From Rhizopus arrhizus (Eukaryota > Mucoromycota > Mucoromycetes > Mucorales > Rhizopodaceae): a stretch of DNA of 64,000 nt. Shown piece by piece: positions 33,811 to 44,763 of the stretch (positions are counted from its first letter, which is position 1; each line of letters starts with the position of its first letter). The notes beneath the pieces are model-generated. The model made no database searches. It saw only the letters and a program-made list of their open reading frames with translations, and was not told where the DNA came from. The stretch lies in the NCBI GenBank assembly GCA_024220505.1, contig JAKZZE010000002.1, positions 1,054,001 to 1,118,000 on the forward strand, written 5' to 3'. The position numbers were made by a program, and so were the translations under genes.

Positions 33811-35286
33811 AGAACATTTTCCTTCCTTTTCCTAAATCTAATTGGGAGGTGGTATGTCAAGTTACAGTATTCAAAGCTCAGATTACATGGTGAAACTTAA
33901 CGTTATGCAAAGTACATCATATCATCACGACAATCTTACATACTGCTGTGTCAAGACGATCTTAACCTGATACGTAGGGTCTTCACCACATTGATCACAT
34001 TAAAGTAGGAGTGCAAGAAAAACTTTGCGAAGAGCGCTTTTTTCTTAATAAAAATGAAATGAAGAGTTACAAAAAAAGAAAAATATTCAATTGATGTCAT
34101 ATTAATTAGGATGTTCTATTACTCACAAGTTAGAAATCATTGTTAACCATCAAGAAGACTATTTTACAAGCAAGTTTTCTTTGTCTTCTACAACCTTTAT
34201 CTGCCTCCTCACTAAGCTGTAATCTTTAGGAGCAAGGAGGCTATAAGAAAGAGAATTTCATTATAAAATATAAAATATGATTGCGTACTTCAATCGTTTA
34301 CTCTATAACACTAATATCTCATAATCTTAGTTTAACGATGTTATCTTGTAACAAATAGATACATGAGGTAAGAAAGTGAAGTATTTTTGTACTAATAGAT
34401 TGCCTCTATTTTTTTTTTCCTAGGGCTAAGGGCGAGTACAGAAATGCTCCTATTTCCTTAGTTCTTGGAGAAACCCAGGAGAGAAAACAGGATCTTTGAA
34501 AATAGGAGAACAAATAAGATATCTAATCTTACACATATGCTATTATAGTATCATACATAAAAAGAGCTTTTCCGTATTTTATTGTATTGAATAAAAGACC
34601 TGAAGTAGCTATTTTACTAATATTCTACTAAACTCGAAGAAAACCTTAATTTTCGTTGAAGAATATGATTGGCTGCTTATATTTTCTATATTTTAAATGT
34701 ACCCTAACCAACAGCAGTATAGATGATCAAACCAAAAAAAGATCTTCCGTTACACTAAGTTCGCTTAGGTGTCTGTTCTTTATTCAATCTTTTTTGGCCT
34801 TATTTTCTGTACTTTATTATAACTGTCAAGTATAATTGAATCAGAATAAAAAGTCTATTTGGATCTTTTAATAAGCTAACTGAACTAATTACAAAATTAA
34901 TAAAAAAAGGGCTAGAACACCATTAGCTTCAAATGCAATACAACAACTCAGCTGTCAAAAAAAAAAATTATGTAAAAACCAGGAGAGAATCAAGGCACAC
35001 AGCTCAGTGCATAATCAATGTTTGCCATGGGCAAAGGGAAAAAAAGTCCTAGTGACAATAGATTGATGTACTTACCATGTGCTTTTTGGTATCAACTCCT
35101 ATTCTTGTTTTGAATTTGGAACAGTAACCAATAAAGTCTATGTTTAGATGAATTGATTATAGTGAATAGGAGAAGACCTATTTGGTATAAAAGAATGTAA
35201 GTATTTGCGCTTCTTTCCATTCTTTTTTTTTAAAACTTTTCCATTACACCTTCTTTTTTCCAATAAAAAGGCATAGATAAAAAAAA
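33037..35286. other. Intergenic region with a 51-base poly(T)
   Basis: No genes recognised over 2.2 kb. A run of 51 T occupies 33755-33805. At 35186-35193 a TATAAAAG box precedes the secreted repeat protein gene by about 94 bases. Confidence 0.45.
35186..35193 (+). promoter_or_regulatory. TATA box of the secreted repeat protein gene
   Basis: TATAAAAG about 94 bases upstream of the ATG, followed by a pyrimidine-rich leader. The other secreted acidic protein gene has the same TATAAAAG in its promoter. Confidence 0.45.
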
Positions 35287-36153
35287 ATGAAGCTCCTTTC
35301 TCTTGGTTTAATTGCTACCGCTTTTGCTGCCATCCTAGTTGATGGTGCTGCTATCCCTCAGCGTAGAAATGTATTAGATGTATCAGACAGCACAGTTACA
35401 CTAAAAAATGTAGCTTCTAACATCGGTAACGGCTTATGCGTTAGTAAAATCGCAAATAATGCCAAGGTCAACGCGCTTAAGCGTCGTAAAGCAGCCACCA
35501 TCAATGATCTTACAGTAGACGCCAAAAACGCAGCTGAAGATATTGCCAATGATTCACATGCTAGTGATATTGCTAATAAACCCGCTGCCAAAGTCCTCAG
35601 TAGACGTGATACTGTTGCTGCCAAGGAAAATAATGTTGGTGTTAATGGCGTTGGAAGCAATATCCTTAACGATGCCAATGTTAGCGATATCCTCAATAAT
35701 GCCGAGGTAAATGTTGCAAGTGATAAAAAGAAGTGCGATAGCTGCTCTGACAACCACGGTGACAATGGTAACGATGATGGAAATGGTGGTAGCGATGATG
35801 GAAATGATGGTAGCGATGATGGAAATGATGATAACAATGATGGAAATGATGGCAGTGAAGACTGTGATGATGGTAGCGGCAATGGAAATGATGATGGTAG
35901 TGATGATGGTAGTGATGATGGTAGCAACGATGGAAATGATGGTAATGACGATGGAAATGATGGTAACGACGATGGAAATGATGGTAACGACGATGGAAAT
36001 GATGGTGGTGAAGACTGCGATGATGATTCCAATGACGACGATAACGGTGACAATAATGATGATGATAATGATGATGGTGATAATGACGATGGCAATGACA
36101 ATGATGACGGTGACAATGGAGATGACAGTAGTAATGGCGAGGACTGCGATTAG
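35287..36153 (+). CDS. Secreted precursor with three 40-residue repeats and dibasic sites, Asn/Asp/Gly-rich tail
   Basis: 288 aa, single exon. A signal peptide (MKLLSLGLIATAFAAILVDG) leads into AAIPQRR. Three units of exactly 40 residues follow: residues 28-67 end in ALKRR, 68-107 end in VLSRR, 108-147 end in ASDK followed by KK. Inside each unit aligned positions are kept (V at unit position 10, the S/E-[ND]-I pattern around 17-19, N at 21, SKIAN / SDIAN / SDILN at 26-30). The units diverge strongly elsewhere. Repeats separated by Lys-Arg or Arg-Arg are the mark of Kex2-processed secreted repeat proteins, the class that includes mating pheromones and repellent peptides. The rest is a low-complexity tail of D-G-N repeats with three EDCD motifs, the last at the C-terminus. 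The role is unknown; cleavage is inference. Confidence 0.7.
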   Translation: MKLLSLGLIATAFAAILVDGAAIPQRRNVLDVSDSTVTLKNVASNIGNGLCVSKIANNAKVNALKRRKAATINDLTVDAKNAAEDIANDSHASDIANKPAAKVLSRRDTVAAKENNVGVNGVGSNILNDANVSDILNNAEVNVASDKKKCDSCSDNHGDNGNDDGNGGSDDGNDGSDDGNDDNNDGNDGSEDCDDGSGNGNDDGSDDGSDDGSNDGNDGNDDGNDGNDDGNDGNDDGNDGGEDCDDDSNDDDNGDNNDDDNDDGDNDDGNDNDDGDNGDDSSNGEDCD

Positions 36154-36467
36154 ATATTTAAATCATTATTGTATCTTTGAGATCGATTTGAATTTGCCTT
36201 CCTTCGCTTTAAATTTAAAGTCTTTATAATAAAAAAGTCTGTAATCGTTAATATATTCACATGTAATTGGAAGAAATTTTCGTTTTTTACTTGATCTACA
36301 TTAAGGTTCTTACAGGATAATCGTTTAAGCGCTGTTTTTGAATATCACTAGCATTTACATTGTGATTTGTTCCGCTTTTTTAAAAAAAATAAAGAGAATT
36401 CTAATATTTTTGATCTTTTTTACATTTGTTAATTAATCAACAATAATTGAACAACAAATAACTTATA

Positions 36468-38355
36468 ATGAAGCAGGAACAAAACAAAACAACATCAGGA
36501 CCAAGGAAAAAGAAGGCAGCGAGGGCTTGTATACATTGTCAAAAGGTATACATAATTGAAAGAAAAAATGAATGAAAATGACTAATTTTGAACATTTGTC
36601 TTACAAAAATAGGCACACCTTACCTGTGACGATTGTAAGATCAAGCGAATAAGAATATAAAGTATTATATATTAAAATAAGCTTATAGCACGGCCCTGTC
36701 AACGATGTATAAAAAGAAATCTCTCTACTACTTGTACAGACGGTGCAAGAAAGAAAGCAAAATATTTACAAGACAACGATGGTAAAGATGGTTTTTTTGA
36801 AAGCTAATTGTTTTTGTTGTTACTTATTTTGCTTAAATAGAACCAGTAAATACACCTACAGCAGTATATAGCCCTCAAACTTCAGTATCAACCCCTGTAA
36901 GCACCTTTGCTCAAATGGAAACAAATGAATTTCGACCACAAGACTTTATAAATGCCAGTAATAAAAAGATGAAGTATAGTTCCTCAAAATCGACACTAAT
37001 GAGTTTATCTTTCTTTCGCATATAGATACACAATCTATACTAAATACAACAGCTAATAATAATTTGCTTTCATTGGAAAATTACAATTATGGATTTGGAG
37101 CCAATGCAACAAATCTTGAATATTCCATACTTTCAAACATGCTCGGATCTCCTCTAGTTGACACCAGAAATACAGTTGATACTTCCAACATTCAACAAAA
37201 TACTTTAAATACTATATGGGCCTCATCGCCTATTGTGGAGAATGTCAATATATTAAGAGGAGATTCATCATTTTTATCAAACCGTGATACCACACAACTT
37301 ATGTCCAATGCTAATAATACGTTTATGAATAGACCGAGTACCAGTGACAATGAAAATATTAACAGCAACAACAATAGCAATACGACACCTAGAGTATCTT
37401 CTGTAGCATCTGTTGCTTCTTCCAGCATGGATACATCACAGATTTCTGCTTCAGGCATATCTACATTATCTGCTTATGGTGATGGTGCGGTAGTAGCCAA
37501 GGTTGCGAGTCCAGTTACAGCAAATTCGGGACCTTCTGTCAAACGAAAGAATCAGACCATTACACCAGAAATGGCTTATGCTAGTGCAACCAAACCGTTT
37601 AGTTATGCTGAAGGATATCATTATCTTATAAACTATGTAAAAACAAGGTATGCGTACTTTATCATTATTGTGAAGCTTTCATATTCAATAGTAATTCAAG
37701 AATGGGCAGAGAGGATTTGATGAGAATCAGTAGAGCGCTGGCGCTTTTTAGACCATCTGTTTTAGCATCCATGATGAATTTAACAGAAGATGATTTAATA
37801 TTTACAGAAAAATGTCTACAGCGCACATTACTGGTAAAGTTTCTGCTACATTGTAGCTATATCTGTATGTATCAACATATTTTTTATTTTAGGAATATGA
37901 GAAATTAATTAGTTATTCCGGGACACCTACAGTTGTGTGGCGCAGAACAGGAGAAATAGCACTAGTTGGTAAAGAGTTTTCGCTGCTTACACAATGGTCT
38001 CGAGATATGCTGCTTAATAAAAAAACTTACATTTACGAGGTAAAAATAACCTAGGCTAATATGCTTACAAAATTTGCTAATGCATAAAAACAGCTCATGA
38101 GCAATCCTTCAGCAGTGGAATACTGGGAAAAGTACGCGCTACATGCATTTGATAATACAGATTCAGCAGTCTACAGTACTTGTATACTGATGAGTCCTAC
38201 AAAAAGAGTCGTGCCATGTACTTTTTGTTTTACTATCAAACGAGATATATTTGATCTACCAAGCGTGATAGTCGGCAATGTGAGCAAAACTAATGTGATA
38301 AGATATTCATATATTAACTTTTTTTTTGAAATAGTTTTTGCCTATTTTAAGCTAA
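36468..38355 (+). CDS. ERT1: Ert1/AcuK-type Zn2Cys6 transcription factor with PAS domain
   Basis: Regulator of gluconeogenesis and growth on non-fermentable carbon in fungi (Ert1/Rds2, AcuK). The zinc cluster is spread over three exons: RACIHCQK (ends 36545), AHLTCDD (36613-36634), and [20 protein letters not shown] (from 36689), giving C-x2-C-x6-C-x5-C-x2-C-x8-C. It matches the family almost residue for residue, followed by KKAKYLQD. Later exons give a Ser/Asn-rich middle with the family motif [13 protein letters not shown] (near 37110-37150), [39 protein letters not shown] and the PAS part [20 protein letters not shown]. The last intron (GTGAGC..GAAATAG) joins VIVGN to FLPILS, the usual family end. 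About eight introns. No breaks seen. Confidence 0.88.
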
Positions 38356-38635
38356 TAAGAAACAAGAATTATGATGCATTTTTGTTTCTTTATTTATTAT
38401 TATAGAAAACTCCACTTTCCTTTCCAATTCTTTGCTTTCTTGTTCATTGACATATTCACATTCATATAGGCATATGTTAAAAAATAAATATTTATTTGCC
38501 ATGTAAAAATCAAAATGTTAGCGAAACAGTTGTAATAAATGCTCTCAGAGCCACGCTTTATTTTCCTTTTTTGTATAATTATAGTTTTCCCCTTTCTTCC
38601 CTATATCTTTCAAAGCCGCGCATCATGGAAACACT
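38356..38635. other. Spacer between ERT1 and the DIRS-like element
   Basis: Terminator and 3' region of ERT1; AT-rich, no gene recognised. Confidence 0.4.
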
Positions 38636-38738
38636 ATGAATTATATAATCCAATCTGACAATGAACAGCAACAACAACAACAACAACAGCAGCAGCAGCA
38701 ATCTGACCAACAACAAGTTTTTACCCGAGCAGAAGTGG

Positions 38739-38754
38739 AACAAATTGTGCACGA
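38739..38754 (+). repeat. Target site duplication, left copy
   Basis: AACAAATTGTGCACGA, identical to 39644-39659. Removing the insert joins QIVH to ELENSRL in one frame of the gag-like ORF. Confidence 0.8.
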
Positions 38755-39643
38755 TTGGTCCACGACGCCTTTGTCTTTGATGAAGAGATTTCTTGTGTCA
38801 GAAATAAAACGTCCAGTTCGGTTAGACATCCCATTACCATTGGTAGAAATCGCATTCTTAAGCTTCTTCGTTGGATCAGCACTGGTACCGTCTCTTTGGC
38901 TCCATTCCTTGGTCGATATTGTCTTCCTCTTACCTCCGGGGCCCCTTTGGCTTTTGATGAAGCCGCTCGGTTTGATGCATTTTGCAACTCCCTCCTCTCC
39001 TCTTACTTAGATGTTCGTACACGGGTTATCTCTCCGAAAATCTATCGAGCAGTCCGTTACAGTCGGCTTATGACATCCTTTTCTGAATCTTCTCCGGTTC
39101 ACCTTCGCTCTGCAATTTTTTGGAAATCTTTCTGGCGTCAGCCCGTTCCTCTTGCAGTCCGCAACCCTTGGTATAGATTGCTTCAGAACAAATTTCCTTG
39201 TGCTGAACTTTTGCATAAAGTGGTTCCTGCGTTGTGTCCTCCCCACTGTCGTCTTTGTGGCACTAATACTATGATCGAAGACCCGGAACACTTTTTAATA
39301 CTTTGTCCACGAAAACTACTGGTCTGGGTACAAGTATGGGACAGATTTTTTAGACGGGCCCCCTTCTCCTATCAAAAAGTTGCCCAGGCAGTTTTTGATT
39401 TGCATTTCCCACAGCAACGATTATCTATGGTAAATAATGGCAGCATCATTGGTTGCACCATTCTTGCGATCTGGAAAGCTCACTGGCGCTTCATTTTCGA
39501 TAGTGCTCCTTTTGACCCCGGACAGGTCTTCCAAACCATCCTTGCTACTGTTGGCCCTCTTCAGGCTAACATCCGCCGCTCTCCTTTGTAAAAATTTATT
39601 CCACCGCGAGTTCTTTTTGATTTTATTATTCGCCGTTTATCAA
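38755..39643 (+). mobile_element. LINE 3' fragment inserted in the DIRS-like element, C-terminal RT ORF open
   Basis: An open frame up to 39591 encodes the C-terminal part of a non-LTR reverse transcriptase: YCLPLTSGAPLAFDEAARFD, FWKSFWRQPVPLAVRNPWYR, the zinc-binding cluster PPHCRLCGTNTMIEDPEHFL ... CPRKLLVW, and ILAIWKAHWRFIFDSAPFDP. Its ends are marked by a direct repeat AACAAATTGTGCACGA at 38739-38754 and 39644-39659: a 16-bp target site duplication. It is strongly 5'-truncated, as usual for LINEs, with a short 3' untranslated part and no poly(A). The open frame suggests a rather recent insertion. The other LINE fossils in this window are related but older. Confidence 0.78.
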
Positions 39644-39659
39644 AACAAATTGTGCACGA
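39644..39659 (+). repeat. Target site duplication, right copy
   Basis: AACAAATTGTGCACGA, identical to the left copy at 38739-38754. Confidence 0.8.
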
Positions 39660-41679
39660 ACTCGAAAACTCAAGATTACAAAGATAGGAGGAGCAATACG
39701 ATGGTTACTCTCTCCCCAAGGCCATTCGCGAAAATTTAGACGAAAATTCCATGTCCAACGTAAAAAGAACTTAGTTTTTCAAAAGATCAATACAAAAATA
39801 CACTGACGATAAATGGGTCAAGCTAGAACAAATCAACGATAAATTATCTTAGAACTTAAACAATTAAAAGTGGACTCAAACCAGCTCATTAATACCATAT
39901 ATAAGAATGCAGAAACAATTAGAGTGCAAGCAAGGACAAGTACTGAGTTATATGACAAGTTACAACAACTTAATGATCAAAACAGCATTGCTTTCAACTC
40001 TCCAAAAGATTGAGACATCTTCCTCAGCACCGCCATGCAAGCCGAAAGATTTGCAATCTTTGGGCTTGGGTCAGTAAACTACAAAAACAAGAAGCAAGAG
40101 AATTGACTCTCAAAGCGCTTAAGTTACCTACAAGTCTCAAACACTTGGTAACAGCAAAAACTGATGATGAAAAAACAAAAAACACCTTCGACGCCAACTT
40201 TATTGAACAAATTCATAAAGCTCGATTTGAAAAAAGACTTACTAAAACGCAAGTCGAGGAGACCATAGAGGAGGATTCAGCACTGGATTCCATGAGAAAC
40301 ATTTCAATAACTCAAGATGAAGTTGGTGCGGGTCATCAAGAGGATACCAGTCTTTCTATGGAAGAGGAAAAAGAAGAGGTGTCCCTTTCTCCCAACACGG
40401 AAACATCGCCTCTACAAAATCAACCACAAACAACAACATCTAAAACAACCATTGTACAAACTAACACAGATAATTCAACAACAACTAATGGTGAATCGGC
40501 AGCCTCAACACCACCAACACTACCGTATTCCGAAGGGCGGAATACTACCCGGAGACGCTTAACACAATTTCACAACAATTGGATATTGTGAAAGAGGGCT
40601 GCAAACTTCAATTTGTCACAACAGTAACACCTTAGAGATCAGCAACAATTGAAATGAATCAAGTAGAACAAACCACAGTCAACGAAGCCGTTGAAAAGTT
40701 TCTTGCACCAGGAATAATCGAACCAATACTATCAAATTCAAAAGATTTTCTCTCAAAGTTTTTCACCATCTAGGAGCCCAACAAACTATATCCCATTTTG
40801 GATTGTCAGAAATTAAATCAACATGTCCAGTGCGAACATTTTAAGATGGAAGGAGTCCCAGCGTTGAGAGAAATTATAGAGAAGAATGATTTCATGTGCA
40901 AAATCGATTTAAAGGACACATACACAGTAGTCCCTATTCATTCTCATTCTTGAAAATATTTCACATTCCAAAATCAAGGCAATATATATCAGTATCGCTC
41001 CCTCACTTTTGGTTTAAATGTTGTGCCTGGAGTGTTCTCAAAATTAATGAGATACGCGACCGAACCGTGAAGAGAAAAAGGTGTCTATCTCGTATACTAT
41101 TCACATGACATATGTCTTCTATCAAGCACAAAAGAAGACTTCTTAACTGTATCATAACTGGTAACTGCACACTTAAGATCACTAGGTTTCATCAACGAAG
41201 AAAAAAGTATACTTACTCCATCCCAAACACAAGAATTTTGGGCTTCGAGTTCAATACAAAGAAGATGAAGGTCAAAGTACCAAATCAGAAGATCAAAGAG
41301 CTACTTCAGTGAATCAAACAGGTATCATTAGCAGTCCAGAGATTATGTCGATAGATAGCAACTTTACTGGGGAAGGACACATTGATGATTCTAGCAGTCG
41401 GGAAAGCACTCCTTCACATTCGCCATCTACAACGAGATCTGCTGAGGGCTCTACACTTAAACCATCACAGCTGGAAGAAAGCATGTCAACTATCACAGCA
41501 AATCTACTAAGAATTTCAATGGTGGAAGGAATCAATTTTAACGAAAAACGAATTGCGGATTCAAGTGCTGCCACTGGTCATATAGCAAAAAGCGAAAAAA
41601 AAAAAAGTCAGTGATGGCAACTAGTTAGATTTTCATGTCATTTATTTTACAATGAATGGATAATATCTGCTGTTACAAG

Positions 41680-42115
41680 TTGATTCGGATCCGGGGACGC
41701 CATGGCTTCAGCAAGGAAGGAAGTTGTGGCCTTTTTCAGGGAGTGCCAGCACGGATCTTGTACCTGTTTGGGGTATTAATAAAACGTTGACCGTAAGTGA
41801 AATATTTACCATCGAGAGTTTGGAGCATCATCGCATTAAAATTCGGTTTCTTTCCGTTTAAGATACATAATTCCTATATTTTGTACGATTTGACTATGTT
41901 GTTCCAGTCCAAAATCTGGGATACTTTCTTCATGTTCCTGGGCAAAGAAATAGATGATCGAGAACCCTGGATACATGCGTGTCAAAAAAAAAGCGTCGTT
42001 CTCCTCATCTGTTTCCGAGTCCTCTCTTACAATATCTCCACACCAGGGCCAAGTGAAAAGGCAGCCAGAACGTCCCTCATACTAAGACGTATTCACAAAG
42101 AAAATAGAATATAAC
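41680..42115 (-). pseudogene. Decayed unassigned coding segment
   Basis: Minus-strand frames contain ARMYPGFSIIYFFAQEHEES-like sequence, FGLEQHSQIVQNIGIMYLKR, MMLQTLDGKYFTYGQRFINT and PNRYKIRAGTP, split by stops. They look like one old protein, possibly part of another element's ORF. Family not recognised. The plus-strand frame over the same bases is not better. Confidence 0.3.
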
Positions 42116-42480
42116 ATCAAAGCAAACCCCCTCCACTACTTTGCAACATATCTATGTAACTTTACCTTTTCCCTATATTCGTCTTTACTTGTAATTTTGA
42201 TACGTAATCTTAACAATGTCTGTTATTGTGCGGCCTACGAATAAAAGCCTTATACAAAAAAAAAATGTCTACATCAACCGTTGATTCATCTTCTTGAACG
42301 TCAAAGAATTTATATTTTCGTTTTCTAAGGTTCGGTTGTTATGACTAATGAAAAAAAAAAAAAAACACAATTTATATTTTTCCAGTGCCAAGGTTTACGA
42401 ATGATTTCTAAGCAAGCGACGTAGTTTCTAAAAATACTACTTCAATTTTCGAAGATATGAAATTGATTCTGATATGTCTG

Positions 42481-42660
42481 GGGGCAAAGCTCCCTAGCAA
42501 AGTAGTCAAATTCTTTCTGCTGGATTAGTCTCTCGTCTGGTGGCACTAGTTTCAATCTCCATGGTCGTTTTCTGTTTGTTTAAGCCCTGTTATTAAAGAG
42601 TGCTTCTTATGATGACCAGCTAAAAATGCGGCATCCGAATGAAATCCTCATGCACAAAAA
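42481..42660 (+). mobile_element. tRNA-derived SINE, copy B, with target site duplication
   Basis: A 180-base element close in sequence to the minus-strand copy at 20343-20542. Begins GGGGCAAAGCTCCC; box A is TAGCAAAGTAG (42495-42505) and box B GTTTCAATC (42549-42557); the 3' end is an A-rich CATGCACAAAAA. It is bounded by ATTCTGATATGTCTG (42466-42480) and ATTCTGATATGCCTG (42661-42675), a 15-bp duplication with one mismatch. Box A has drifted from the better TAGCGAAGTGG of copy A. Part of the first half is still tRNA-like with a long variable arm. Confidence 0.82.
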
Positions 42661-42833
42661 ATTCTGATATGCCTGTGACACTGATTTTGGTTAGCTTCAA
42701 CATTGCCGGTTGGAAGTATTGTATGCCTTTTTTTTTAATAGAATTTGATATTTTAATTATTTTTACAATTTGCAGAGAGAATTCGTTTGCATAAAAGATA
42801 AAGATGTAAAAAGTACAAATAAAAAATTGAAAA

Positions 42834-43364
42834 CTAATCACTGCGGTATCCGCTATCTCCTTCTGAACCCTTCACTTTACTTGACCATTTTTTACTTTTT
42901 TTTGCATTTATCTCACTCATGATCTAAAAAGAAGTAGAGATTAATATGAAGTAGTTAAATTGGTCTGGATATTGCTTACATCTTGATGAATCTTTTTCTC
43001 GAGAGAACTTGATCGTAAAGCCTTTTGCATGATTTCAACATTACGTTTCATTCTTTCTTCAGCTGATAATTCCTCTTCATATAGCTTATCTATAAAAAAA
43101 AACAAAGAGGCAATGAGCAAATTATTCAAAGTGAATCTTACATGATTTACCTAATGCGTTTTCTTTTTTCTTTTTCTCTTCTTGTAATAATCTAGTCTTT
43201 TTATGTCTACCATATCGAATCTCATGCTTTACTTTTTGGATTCCTTTATTAGTCTTTGGTAATTTAAGTTTTTGTTGCTTTTTGTTTGTATTGTCATCAA
43301 GTAAATTATTTTTTTTACTGCTTGTTAATAAATTTAAGGATTGCTTGGCTAATCTTGTTGACAT
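42834..43364 (-). CDS. Small Lys-rich protein, possibly RPS19-binding (AROS-like)
   Basis: Three exons (43364-43151, 43089-42980, 42923-42834), 414 nt, 137 aa. Begins MSTRLAKQSLNLLTSSKK, continues KLKLPKTNKGIQKVKHEI and RYGRHKKTRLLQEEKKKK, then DKLYEEELSAEERMKRNVEI and ends KGSEGDSGYRSD. The highly basic, Lys-rich composition with a charged helix suggests a nucleolar/ribosome-biogenesis protein. The N-terminal 'LL' start and the KxIQxxK pattern recall animal AROS (RPS19BP1) and related fungal proteins, but similarity is weak. Other families are possible. Frame and introns are clean, so the gene looks functional. Confidence 0.55.
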
Positions 43365-43694
43365 ATTTTTATTGTGGAAAAGATTTCTAGGGGAAATGAA
43401 AATAAAATAAAAAAACAGACAAACAAATTGAGGCTTAGATTTTCCTTTTTGGGCTTTTTCATGCAAAAAAAAAGGAAAAAAACATTATTGTTATGAAGGG
43501 TCTATTTTAAAGTTCAATTTCACGATGCTCAGAATCATAACTATATTTTAATCTCTTCAATATAAAAAGAACATTTATTTTTTCTCTTCAAGGTCTAATG
43601 AAACGAATGTTTTATTTTTCAAAACATCTAACGCCGATATATAAATCAAAATAGAATCAAGCAGGAACAAGGGAGAAGAGAATATTTCTCAAAT

Positions 43695-44559
43695 TTATTC
43701 TTCATCACTGATCTTTGGTGCCAAATAATATCGCACATATCCAATATCTTCAAGCTTGTAATCAAGCAATAATGGAACATCTGCGGATAAATTTAGAGCT
43801 ACACGACTTGAAAGTGGCGTGGCCTTTGTGAAGCTGACTAGGTATTTGACTGCAAATGACATTGATACACTTTGATTAAGTTCAATAATTGTTGATTCTT
43901 CTTCATTATCTACTGAGCTACCAGCCTTTACTGTTACTGATCCTTTACCTATTTCACCATCAGCAGAGAATTTAATCCCGTCTTTTGTACATTCGATTGT
44001 AACTATACAAAAATAAATGCCCTGTTTTTTTCTTCTTCTTCTCTTTATTGGAATCACCAAGAGTAGATAAATCACGAACGATCTCTTCGAATTTAGTAGA
44101 TGGCATTTGAATAACAGCTTCATATGTAGTTTTAGGAATACCCAAGTGTTTACTATTGATATCCATTAACTTGAGATCATATTAGCTCACTGTCTATAAT
44201 GCTATCGATAAGGGCTATTTTGTTATAGACTTGTATTTACCCTTGCTCTCAAAAACTAAGCTTAAGACATCACCGTCATCGTCAGCCCTGAGTGTCAGGA
44301 TATCGTCATTACGAGTACATTTCGAGATCTTGCTCAAGTTGGCCAAGTTGAGACCCAAGGGTAAATTACGGCCACATCAGTAGGGATCAAAGCCATCATA
44401 ACGTAACATTAAGGCGTTCAAAGCAACATGAGAATCGTCCATAGCTTGAAGAGCAATACCTGAATCGTTGCAATCTAAGTTACATTCTGTCACAAGTTCT
44501 CTAACAGCTTCAAGTATATATTTAAGGAGTTTGGCTTGTTGGAGACGTGCTTCAAGCAT
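43695..44559 (-). pseudogene. PCNA: PCNA sliding clamp gene copy, broken
   Basis: PCNA is the DNA replication clamp. All parts are present in order: [20 protein letters not shown] ... [20 protein letters not shown], then GFDPY, an in-frame TGA at 44379-44377, and CGRNLPLGLNLANLSKISKC. Next come MDINSKHLGIPKTTYEAVIQ and VTIECTKDGIKFSADGE, ending VPLLLDYKLEDIGYVRYYLAPKISDEE (given here in parts). Lesions: codon 61, Arg in the family, is TGA (a CGA to TGA change). Before YDLKLMD the frame has TAA (44184-44182), and the exon junction is out of phase by what looks like two lost bases. The donor of the last intron has A instead of G (44048), though a cryptic GT a few bases before it would keep frame at the cost of three codons. 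An active PCNA must exist elsewhere. The gene keeps introns, so it is a decayed duplicate. Confidence 0.85.
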
Positions 44560-44763
44560 ATTTCTGTTGTACTACTCTTTATCGAGGTCTTTTTTGTGCT
44601 GAAGCTTACTTTTAAAGAAAAAGAAGTTACTAAAACGCGTTTAGGCATAAAAAACGAAATTTTTAATTGTATTGCTGTATTCTCAGATTTGCATATCTGT
44701 TAAATACCAACGAACTACACAATGATTTTATTTGAAATGATTATTTACATACACAGAAGTGCG

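Larger units (their letters stand above)
38636..41600 (+). mobile_element. Decayed DIRS-like retrotransposon interrupted by a LINE fragment
   Basis: Start: a gag-like ORF with a poly-Gln run (MNYIIQSDNEQQ..) reads to FTRAEVEQIVH and is cut at 38754. It resumes at 39660 with ELENSRLQR, EEQYDGYSLPKAIRENLDEN and, from 40010, ARELTLKALKLPTSLKHLV. The RT follows from about 40640: EAVEKFLAPGIIEP, LDCQKLNQHVQCEHFKMEGV, FMCKIDLKDTYTVVPIHSHS, the fingers/palm region YQYRSLTFGLNVVPGVFSKL, and a ruined catalytic box (YYSHDICLL instead of Y-x-D-D). Beyond it the DIRS-typical connection IATLLGKD ... IRHLQRDLLRALHLNHHSW reaches about 41580. The FKMEGV and DLKDAY-type RT with this connection marks the DIRS group. 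Several stops show it is dead. No tyrosine recombinase was found. Confidence 0.68.

Noticed and set aside
35358..36229. Ser/Pro-rich and Met-rich open frames overlapping the secreted repeat gene
   Set aside because: They are frame shadows of the GATGATGGT-like repeat tail; they lack a start context and the signal peptide is in the other frame.
44377..44379. TGA in PCNA read as selenocysteine or programmed readthrough
   Set aside because: Two other lesions (TAA and a lost donor site) lie in the same gene, so simple pseudogenisation explains it better.
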